Of a stretch of DNA of 7,834 nt, positions 1 through 5,518 are shown piece after piece. The position numbers were made by a program, and so were the translations under genes. The notes under the pieces were generated by a model, which made no database searches, was not told the DNA's origin, and was given only the letters and a program-made list of their open reading frames with translations. Origin of the DNA: 2-12-FULL-42-15 sp964196565. GTDB taxonomy: Bacteria > Pseudomonadota > Gammaproteobacteria > Coxiellales > Coxiellaceae. Within the stretch, counting starts at the first letter, position 1. Each line of letters starts with the position of its first letter. The DNA is taken from the NCBI GenBank assembly GCA_964196565.1, contig CAXMUH010000129.1, positions 1-7,834 on the forward strand. The letters are read 5' to 3'.

Positions 1-1
1 T

Positions 2-1213
2 GGCATTTATGCCTGGGTCAGTGAAGCCTTTGGGCCTAAATATGGCTTTTTAGCAACATGGCTTGAATGGATAATGAATTGTGTTTGGAACCCCACAGCA
101 CTCGCTTTTATCGCCGCCACCATCGCTTATATCTTTAACCCGAAACTGGCCGAAAACCATGTTTTTATGGTTGTCGTCATGCTTGTTGTTTTCTGGGGAG
201 CGACACTGATTAATTTTTTTGGAATGAAAGCTTCAAGCATAATCAGCAGCGTTGGCGTTATTATTGGCACCATTATTCCAGGTGTTATCATTATCTTACT
301 CGCAATTATTTGGCTCTCAATTGGTAAACAGCCACAAATTAGTTTTGCCGCTAAAAATTTAATACCGAGCATGCATTTAAGTAATCTGGTGTTTTTTTCA
401 GGGGTGATCCTCAGCCTCGCAGGCATGGAAGTGGCCGCATTTCACGCGTCTGAAGCAAAAAATCCACAGCGCGATTATCCTAAAGCGATATTTTTCGCAA
501 CCATCATTATTCTGGCAGTTTTTATTCTAGGAACACTGTCGATTGCAATTGTGGTCCCTTCCAGCAAAATCAGTCTGGTTGCGGGCTTAATGCAAGCGGT
601 TGATGCTTTTCTTCTACCATTTCACTTAAAGTGGCTGACGACTGTGTTTGGGGCATTAGTTGTTATTGGCGCACTTGCGATGCTGAGCACGTGGCTTGTG
701 GGCCCAAGTCAAGGCTTGCTCGCAGCCGCACAAGACGGTGACTTGCCACCATTGTTTCGCTATCGCAATAAAAATAATATGCCGGTGGCGATCCTGGTGA
801 TACAAGCGATCATCGGCTCTATTCTTTCTTTAGTTTTTTTATTTATGCCTAATGTCAGCAGTTCTTATTGGATGTTAACGGACTTAACCGCACAATTAAC
901 TGCGCTCATCTATTTGCTAATGTTTAGTGCTGCAATTTTTCTGCGTTATAAGCATAAGAACACACCGAGGCCTTTTAAAATTCCTGGTGGAAATTTTGGT
1001 ATGTGGATCGTTGCCGGTCTTGGTATATTAGCTGCATTATTTGCTTTTTTTATTGGTTTTGTACCTCCCGCACAATTTAAAACCGGTAGCATTGCATTTT
1101 ATGAAAGTTTTTTAATTATCGGCATTGTTATACTCTCCTTGCCACCCTTTATTTTTATGTTTTTTAAAAAACCAAGCTGGAAAGAAGAATCACCTGAAAA
1201 TGAGGAACAATAA
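2..1213 (+). CDS. APC-family amino acid antiporter (GadC-like), probable histidine/histamine exchanger; 5' partial
   Basis: This is an inner-membrane amino acid/amine antiporter of the amino acid-polyamine-organocation superfamily, glutamate:GABA antiporter type. The frame is open to the window edge: 24 codons precede the first visible ATG (position 74), beginning GIYAWVSEAFGPK, a conserved stretch of this family that lies well inside the protein, so the true start is upstream. About 403 residues are visible, covering roughly ten hydrophobic helices. Family hallmarks (visible numbering) are AGMEVAAFHASEAKNP at about 140-155, a GadC-like substrate-pathway helix, and STWLVGPSQGLLAAAQDGDLPP at about 229-250. 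The protein ends in a short charged tail (KKPSWKEESPENEEQ). Its stop lies one base before the histidine decarboxylase ATG, and that gene's ribosome site is inside this coding sequence, so the two are almost certainly co-transcribed and translationally coupled. Histidine in/histamine out is inferred from this partner. By sequence alone it could be a glutamate/GABA or other amino acid exchanger. Confidence 0.9.
   Translation, partial: GIYAWVSEAFGPKYGFLATWLEWIMNCVWNPTALAFIAATIAYIFNPKLAENHVFMVVVMLVVFWGATLINFFGMKASSIISSVGVIIGTIIPGVIIILLAIIWLSIGKQPQISFAAKNLIPSMHLSNLVFFSGVILSLAGMEVAAFHASEAKNPQRDYPKAIFFATIIILAVFILGTLSIAIVVPSSKISLVAGLMQAVDAFLLPFHLKWLTTVFGALVVIGALAMLSTWLVGPSQGLLAAAQDGDLPPLFRYRNKNNMPVAILVIQAIIGSILSLVFLFMPNVSSSYWMLTDLTAQLTALIYLLMFSAAIFLRYKHKNTPRPFKIPGGNFGMWIVAGLGILAALFAFFIGFVPPAQFKTGSIAFYESFLIIGIVILSLPPFIFMFFKKPSWKEESPENEEQ
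1202..1207 (+). promoter_or_regulatory. Ribosome binding site of the histidine decarboxylase gene
   Basis: GAGGAA lies seven bases before the ATG at 1215 and inside the last codons of the permease gene. It decides the start: the longer open frame reaching back to 1125 lies inside the permease gene and would add residues unlike the family. The arrangement implies translational coupling of the two genes. Confidence 0.75.
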
Positions 1214-1214
1214 A

Positions 1215-2054
1215 ATGAAACTCGAAGATATTATTAATGGTGCTGTAGGCCCTTTTGATGAATATGCCGATGGCTATGGTAACAATGGCAGCAGTGGTTT
1301 AGGTTATATTTCGGTATTAAAATTACAAACAGGAAAAGTCAAAGCCGATATGGATGAAGTGCTTGAAGGCATTGTTTCATATGATCGAGCAGAGTCTATC
1401 GGAAGCTATGTCGGACAAATTAATATGATTGCAGCATCTTCATTTAACGGTTTAAATGGGGCAGTCTGGGGTTATCATTTAGCTAAACATGAATCCATTG
1501 CTGACGGTTCCATGCGACCTCTATTTACGCGCAAACGCAAAGATGGCGTTGAAGTTCCCGTTTATTCAGTTGAACCTTTACTCAATGCCGGAGAGCGGTT
1601 ATTTGGTACCAACGATGAACGACGCTTCCCATTATTACCCGGCTCCCATGTCAGATGCGCTGTAAAATCCGCAACTACCGTAGGACCAACATCCATATGG
1701 TCAGCCATCGCATTGGCTATGGCAGAAGACCGTGAAAAAGATTCAAATCTATTTATTGAAGATGCCGGCAGCGGCATTCCCGGTAATGATGACGAATCAC
1801 GCAGCGTCTTTTTAAATAATTTAATGGAAAAAATCGCCACCAGCGTGATCCGATGCGGTGATGATAATAATGTAAAATACAAAGAAATTTTTGTTGGCTA
1901 CAAAACCGAATGGATTCCTGAAGGTTATGTAGGCTGCGCCCTCACCTGCGCGCCTTATATCGTAATGGCAAAAAATTCACTGCCTCAATCTGGAAATGCA
2001 GCTGATCTATTAAATATGACCCTTGCTGATTGGGAAAAAGATAAAAATTTCTAA
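1215..2054 (+). CDS. hdcA: Pyruvoyl-dependent histidine decarboxylase proenzyme
   Basis: This cytoplasmic enzyme converts L-histidine to histamine and CO2 with a protein-derived pyruvoyl group instead of PLP. The proenzyme has 279 residues. The self-cleavage site is Ser75-Ser76 in INMIAASSFNG; cleavage would give a beta chain of 75 residues and an alpha chain of 204 residues with N-terminal pyruvoyl from Ser76. Upstream is EGIVSYDRAES (51-61), whose Asp57 matches the substrate-binding Asp63 of the Lactobacillus 30a enzyme. Downstream, WSAIALAMAEDREKDSNLFIEDAG (from 162) contains Phe180 and Glu182, matching Phe195 and catalytic Glu197. Residue equivalences are from my recollection of that enzyme. 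Length is about 30 residues below the Lactobacillus enzyme: a slightly shorter N-terminus, a shorter loop before WSAIA, and an end soon after the LTLADWEKD segment. It follows the antiporter by one base. No hdcB (maturation) or hisS gene is visible, but the upstream side is cut off. A pyruvoyl arginine decarboxylase is less likely, because the match covers the histidine enzyme's whole length. Confidence 0.92.
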   Translation: MKLEDIINGAVGPFDEYADGYGNNGSSGLGYISVLKLQTGKVKADMDEVLEGIVSYDRAESIGSYVGQINMIAASSFNGLNGAVWGYHLAKHESIADGSMRPLFTRKRKDGVEVPVYSVEPLLNAGERLFGTNDERRFPLLPGSHVRCAVKSATTVGPTSIWSAIALAMAEDREKDSNLFIEDAGSGIPGNDDESRSVFLNNLMEKIATSVIRCGDDNNVKYKEIFVGYKTEWIPEGYVGCALTCAPYIVMAKNSLPQSGNAADLLNMTLADWEKDKNF

Positions 2055-2098
2055 GCTGTGTCAAAATAATGTGCTGCATAATAAAACAACTGCTCAAC

Positions 2099-2115
2099 AT
2101 TAATTTAGAATTAAT
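2099..2115 (+). promoter_or_regulatory. Tandem TTAAT motif, possible PmrA-type response-regulator box
   Basis: Two copies of ATTAAT are separated by five bases (ATTAAT-TTAGA-ATTAAT), an 11-bp period. Known PmrA boxes are tandem TTAA-centred half-sites with five intervening bases (YTTAAK-N5-YTTAAK in Salmonella, cTTAATatT-type repeats in Legionella and Coxiella). The half-sites here begin with A rather than the usual C or T. The same bases also form a 7-bp A/T-only palindrome (arms 2099-2105 and 2109-2115). The site is about 110 bases upstream of the best -10 candidate, which is far for direct activation, and AT-rich DNA can produce such a match by chance. Confidence 0.22.
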
Positions 2116-2211
2116 TACTAGGAAATTCACCTAGACCTTATGCAATTCAATCATATTTCACAAACTACATGAATTACTTATTTACAATTTAATAATACGT
2201 AAAGGTTCAGC

Positions 2212-2220
2212 TGATACAAT
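2212..2220 (+). promoter_or_regulatory. Extended -10 promoter candidate for the membrane-protein gene
   Basis: TGATACAAT contains the extended -10 TG dinucleotide, one spacer base and TACAAT, five of six matches to the sigma-70 -10 consensus. The region 17-18 bases upstream (ATAATA/AATAAT) has no clear -35, as is common with extended -10 promoters. Transcription would start near 2227, giving a leader of about 42 bases before the ATG at 2269. The left arm of the inverted repeat overlaps this element. Confidence 0.4.
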
Positions 2221-2249
2221 GGTATTCCATTAGAAATAGACCATTGTAT
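2214..2249. promoter_or_regulatory. Perfect 10-bp inverted repeat over the promoter, possible operator
   Basis: ATACAATGGT (2214-2223) and ACCATTGTAT (2240-2249) are exact reverse complements separated by 16 bases, with half-site centres 26 bp apart. The left arm covers the -10 hexamer candidate; the right arm lies at about +14 to +23 of the inferred transcript and ends just before the ribosome site at 2254. If transcription starts near 2227, the RNA would hold only the right arm, so a DNA operator bound by a dimeric repressor fits better than an RNA hairpin. With an upstream start it could instead fold as a leader stem-loop beside the ribosome site. No regulator gene is visible nearby. Confidence 0.5.
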
Positions 2250-2253
2250 GAAT

Positions 2254-2258
2254 AGGAG
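2254..2258 (+). promoter_or_regulatory. Ribosome binding site of the membrane-protein gene
   Basis: AGGAG lies ten bases before the ATG at 2269 and downstream of the alternative in-frame ATG at 2248. The ATG at 2248 has no purine-rich site before it and sits in the right arm of the inverted repeat, so 2269 is the better start. Confidence 0.6.
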
Positions 2259-2268
2259 TAAGAAAGTA

Positions 2269-3408
2269 ATGCGACCCAGTGCCGTTGAAATGGTACCCCC
2301 ATTTACTAAGAAAAATCCTGTAATATCTGCTCAGAATATATCAGCTACCGTTCCAGAAGCAATGCTACTCTCCGCATCACTCGCAGCAGAAGCTTATGAT
2401 TGGCTGGGGCGTGGTTCCGTTAAAGCTGCCATCGTCGGCGGTCTGCTTTTCGCCGCAGGTTGCGTTATGGGTACGATTTATAAGTATCGATTTTTAAGTG
2501 CCGGTGAAAATTTAACTGAAAAACAGCAAGAAGAACTCACCGCCGTTAAGAAAGGGCTATTATTTTTCGCAATGACCTGCTGGACAGTATTTGAAGGCGC
2601 AGATGCACTTTTGATTGGCCTTGCTACCGGCAGCATCATTCAAGAAGTCGTACTGCCAGCATTTAAAATTTTAAAAACAATCCTTTTTGAACTACCTGTT
2701 GTTATGTTCGGTGGCAAGCAAGATATCAGCTATAAAAATTATAATAAAGCGGTCAGAGTTTTCGCGCAAGGATTCACTGCTGTTTACTCTGTTGGAATTG
2801 GCCTAGCGCATGCTTACTTCTTTTTTAAATTAACTACCATGGTGATTAAAGCTTTAGGTTTTGGTATAAAATTAGCGTCCCCGCTAGGTATCTTAATTGC
2901 AACAGTCGGCCTAATGATGGGGCTTGCTGGCACCTATCTTACTTCACAGTACGATTTTCAAGGAGCAAAATCTACAGGATGCTTGGCACGTGCAAACAAC
3001 TGGCTTCGGCAACACTCTAATATCACCACTGGATTAAACACCTTTGGCCAAGGCTCTCTGTATGCTTTCGGCCTAATCGCTGGAGTAAAGGTTATTTTCG
3101 GTATATCACTGCTTGCCTCAGGTCCTATCGGTTGGGGAATTCTTGCAGCTGGATTGATTGTGGTAGGCCTCGCTGCAGCTTACGCTGTTTCACGTAAAAA
3201 AATAAATGGAATAGAAAAATATAAAGCTGAGACTGAGAATGGTCGGGCAAGGAGTTTAACCGAAGCTGTAGAGATTAAATTTGAATCAGTAGATGATGGT
3301 CATCCAAGACAAAGAAGTCAGAGTGCTGATAGTAGTAGTTTTTGGAGGGGCGCTGCAGCACCGCTCTTGCCTAAGGCAGAGGATGCGATTACAGCGTCAC
3401 CCCAATAA
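2269..3408 (+). CDS. Unrecognised multi-spanning membrane protein with soluble C-terminal tail
   Basis: I do not recognise this 379-residue protein. The first 45 or so residues are mostly polar with no classical signal peptide. Hydrophobic segments follow at about 51-71, 95-118, 122-147, 164-187, 200-223, 262-283 and 285-307, suggesting around seven membrane spans. Residues 308-379 are a hydrophilic tail: first charged and Glu-rich (KYKAETENGRARSLTEAVEIKFESVDDG), then Ser/Arg-rich (RQRSQSADSSSFW), ending PKAEDAITASPQ. Segments 165-223 and 259-305 look like copies of each other (FAQG...MGLAGTY versus FGQG...VGLAAAY). There are no catalytic or metal-binding motifs that I can name. The start is set by AGGAG at 2254-2258; an ATG at 2248 would add seven residues. 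It appears to be a single-gene unit with its own promoter, convergent with ald. A Dot/Icm-type secreted effector that inserts in host membranes is possible if the organism is Legionella-like; an ordinary inner-membrane protein is equally possible. Confidence 0.8.
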   Translation: MRPSAVEMVPPFTKKNPVISAQNISATVPEAMLLSASLAAEAYDWLGRGSVKAAIVGGLLFAAGCVMGTIYKYRFLSAGENLTEKQQEELTAVKKGLLFFAMTCWTVFEGADALLIGLATGSIIQEVVLPAFKILKTILFELPVVMFGGKQDISYKNYNKAVRVFAQGFTAVYSVGIGLAHAYFFFKLTTMVIKALGFGIKLASPLGILIATVGLMMGLAGTYLTSQYDFQGAKSTGCLARANNWLRQHSNITTGLNTFGQGSLYAFGLIAGVKVIFGISLLASGPIGWGILAAGLIVVGLAAAYAVSRKKINGIEKYKAETENGRARSLTEAVEIKFESVDDGHPRQRSQSADSSSFWRGAAAPLLPKAEDAITASPQ

Positions 3409-3419
3409 TTTACACAAAG

Positions 3420-4535
3420 TTAATTCAAAAGCTCCGCTGGCGGGATATAATCAATACCCAAATCCATGGCGACCCCTTCGTGGGTGATTTTACCAAAAGC
3501 GACATTAAGGCCATTTGTTAAATGCTCATCACTTGCTAATGCTTTTTTATAACCTTGATTTGCCAACGCTAAAACAAATGGCAGCGTTGCGTTATTTAAA
3601 GCTAGCGTTGAAGTACGCGGTACCGCACCTGGCATATTCGCCACACAGTAATGCACGACGCCATCCACAACATAGGTTGGATTGCTGTGAGTTGTAGCAT
3701 GAGACGTTTCAAGACAACCGCCCTGATCAATCGCAACATCAACCATCACCGAGCCGAGTTTCATTTTTTTAACCATATCAGCCGTCACTAATTTCGGTGC
3801 AGCTTTTCCAGGAACTAATACCGCACCAATCACAAGGTCAGCGGTACTAACATATTCTGAGATACTGGCTTTGGTTGAAAATGCCGTATTAAGTCGTCCA
3901 CCAAATTGAAAATCTAATTGTTGCAAACGCTTTAGTGACTTATCTAAAACAGTGACATTCGCTTCTTTACCCATCGCCATGCGCACGGCATTGGTGCCAA
4001 CAACACCGCCACCGATCACTACAACTTTTCCAGGGTAAACGCCAGGAACACCACCCAGTAAAACACCACACCCACCATTAGGTTTTTCCAAACAATGTGC
4101 ACCTGCTTGAATGGATAAACGCCCGGCCACCTGGCTCATTGGGGTCAATAAAGGCAAGCTACCATCTTTTGCGGTTACGGTCTCATAAGCGATTGCAATA
4201 CAACCCGAATTAACCAGTGCTGCTGCTTGCGCGGGGTCTGGAGCCAAATGTAAATAAGTAAATAAAATTTGCCCTTCACGTAATAATTTATATTCACTCG
4301 ATTGAGGTTCTTTTACTTTAACTATCATATCCGCTTGTGCAAAAACATCCTTAGCACTATTAACAATTGAAGCGCCTGCCTCAATATAATCTTCATCAAA
4401 AAAATTAATCCCGGCACCAGCATTATGCTCAACGATGACCTTATGCCCATGGCTTACTAATTCATGTACACTAAAAGGCGTTAAGCCCACGCGATATTCT
4501 TCAATTTTTATCTCTTTTGGTACACCTACCTTCAT
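3420..4535 (-). CDS. ald: Alanine dehydrogenase (NAD-dependent)
   Basis: This enzyme catalyses the reversible oxidative deamination of L-alanine to pyruvate and ammonium with NAD+, in the cytoplasm. It is full length for the family at 371 residues. Catalytic and substrate residues sit at canonical positions: Arg15 (EYRVGLTP), Lys75 (IVKVKEP), His96 (TYLHLAPD), Asp270 (DVAIDQGG) and Asn300 (VANMPGAVPRTST). The Rossmann loop is VVVIGGGVVGTNA (171-183), and Asp198 at the end of the next strand favours NAD over NADP. The signature KEIKIEEYRVGLTP is at the N-terminus. GGAG at 4546-4543 stands seven bases before the ATG. The gene starts 38 bases after the etfA stop with no terminator or clear promoter between, so it is probably the last gene of etfB-etfA-ald. 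This implies co-expression of alanine catabolism with ETF-dependent oxidation. No terminator is visible after its stop, which is 11 bases from the convergent gene. Confidence 0.97.
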   Translation of the reverse strand: MKVGVPKEIKIEEYRVGLTPFSVHELVSHGHKVIVEHNAGAGINFFDEDYIEAGASIVNSAKDVFAQADMIVKVKEPQSSEYKLLREGQILFTYLHLAPDPAQAAALVNSGCIAIAYETVTAKDGSLPLLTPMSQVAGRLSIQAGAHCLEKPNGGCGVLLGGVPGVYPGKVVVIGGGVVGTNAVRMAMGKEANVTVLDKSLKRLQQLDFQFGGRLNTAFSTKASISEYVSTADLVIGAVLVPGKAAPKLVTADMVKKMKLGSVMVDVAIDQGGCLETSHATTHSNPTYVVDGVVHYCVANMPGAVPRTSTLALNNATLPFVLALANQGYKKALASDEHLTNGLNVAFGKITHEGVAMDLGIDYIPPAELLN

Positions 4536-4542
4536 TTTTTTT

Positions 4543-4546
4543 CTCC
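4543..4546 (-). promoter_or_regulatory. Ribosome binding site of ald
   Basis: On the minus strand GGAG is followed by seven bases (all A) and the ATG at 4535. It lies in the 38-base gap after etfA and supports the assigned start. Confidence 0.6.
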
Positions 4547-4573
4547 AGTTTTAAGTTTGTTCACCGCGGTATG

Positions 4574-5518
4574 TTAGTACCCCATTTCGGTTAATACATT
4601 TTCCCACTCGGGAATAAATTCATTTAAATCCGCGACAATACCATAGTCTGCCACCTGAAATATGGGGGCATCAGGATCTTTATTAATCGCCACAATCACT
4701 TTGCTGTCTTTCATTCCTGCTAAATGTTGAATCGCACCAGAAATTCCCAAAGCAATATATAATTGAGGGGCCACCACTTGTCCGGTTTGTCCGACTTGAG
4801 TATCATTGGGTGCCATTTCACTATCCACTGCAGCACGAGATGCACCCACTGCTGCGCCCAATCGTTCTGCTATTTTTATCATCCGCGAAAATCCAGCTTG
4901 GTCTTTTAAGCCACGGCCACCGGATATAACAATTTTAGCGCTGCTTAATTCAGGCCTATCAGTGTTATGCAATTCTTGTGAAATAAATTTAGATTGATGA
5001 TTATCGCTGACAAAATCTAATGCTTCAATTTCAACTTCCACTTGAGTTTCTGTAAGCGGAGGAAATGCCGTGGTTCGAATGGTTAAACAAATGAGTGCAT
5101 CATGCGATTTAACGGTTTCAATCGCATTGCCGGCATAGATCGGATGTTTGAAAGTTTCTGCGTCTTTAATTTCAATGACATCGCTAATTAGAGCGACACC
5201 ACGCTTTGCCGCAATGCGCGGTAATAGGTTTTTCCCAAAGGTGGTGGCAGGCATTAAAATGTATTTAGCATCCTCGGTCGCACTTAATATTAGTGGGCAA
5301 AATCGTTCTGCCAACGGGTGCAGATAGGTTTCATGATCGGCAACCAACACCTTATCCACGCCTTTTATCGAAGCAATTGATTCTGCAACCCCATCACATT
5401 GGTAACCAGCAACAATTGCCACAACGCGCTGTTGTAGTTTCAATGCTGCAGCCAGGGTATTGAATGTTGAAGATTTTATCTGCTTATTGTCGTGCTCAAC
5501 GATAAGATAGGTTGTCAT
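4574..5518 (-). CDS. etfA: Electron transfer flavoprotein, alpha subunit
   Basis: This is the FAD-binding large subunit of the EtfAB heterodimer. It takes electrons from acyl-CoA and related dehydrogenases and hands them to ETF:ubiquinone oxidoreductase. It has 314 residues, normal for the bacterial/mitochondrial respiratory type. Domain I runs to about residue 190 with a typical start (TYLIVEHDNK). The FAD domain follows: VISGGRGL (197-204), GASRAAVDSEMAPNDTQVGQTGQ (225-247), GISGAIQHLAGMKDS (258-272), INKDPDAPIFQVADYGIVADL (278-298). Arg228, Thr245 and His265 correspond to human ETFA Arg249, Thr266 and His286, residues around the flavin (human numbering from memory). Its ATG overlaps the etfB stop by four bases (ATGA), a typical coupled pair; AGAGGA nine bases upstream lies within etfB. 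Partner genes on both sides confirm the role. Confidence 0.97.
   Translation of the reverse strand: MTTYLIVEHDNKQIKSSTFNTLAAALKLQQRVVAIVAGYQCDGVAESIASIKGVDKVLVADHETYLHPLAERFCPLILSATEDAKYILMPATTFGKNLLPRIAAKRGVALISDVIEIKDAETFKHPIYAGNAIETVKSHDALICLTIRTTAFPPLTETQVEVEIEALDFVSDNHQSKFISQELHNTDRPELSSAKIVISGGRGLKDQAGFSRMIKIAERLGAAVGASRAAVDSEMAPNDTQVGQTGQVVAPQLYIALGISGAIQHLAGMKDSKVIVAINKDPDAPIFQVADYGIVADLNEFIPEWENVLTEMGY

Larger units (their letters stand above)
2055..2268. other. Non-coding region between the decarboxylase and the membrane-protein gene
   Basis: This AT-rich stretch of about 214 bases has no convincing gene. It holds, in order, a tandem TTAAT motif (2099-2115), a short CTAGG/CCTAG inverted repeat (2118-2134), an extended -10 hexamer (2212-2220), a perfect 10-bp inverted repeat (2214-2249) and a ribosome site (2254-2258). 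No rho-independent terminator (GC stem plus T run) is visible after the decarboxylase, so the end of that transcript is not defined by sequence. Confidence 0.7.

Noticed and set aside
1125..1214. N-terminal extension of the decarboxylase frame back to an ATG at 1125
   Set aside because: The stretch lies inside the permease gene in another frame and encodes residues unlike the family; the ATG at 1215 has a good ribosome site and a family-like N-terminus.
1562..1882. Open frame of about 106 codons on the minus strand opposite the decarboxylase
   Set aside because: The opposing plus-strand gene is complete and conserved; this frame resembles no protein family.
2118..2134. CTAGG/CCTAG inverted repeat after the decarboxylase as a terminator
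   Set aside because: The stem has only five pairs, the loop has seven bases and no T run follows. It may be chance.
3368..3378. TGCCT-A-AGGCA palindrome near the end of the membrane-protein gene as a terminator for ald
   Set aside because: A one-base gap cannot form a normal loop, there is no following T run on the minus strand, and it lies inside coding sequence.
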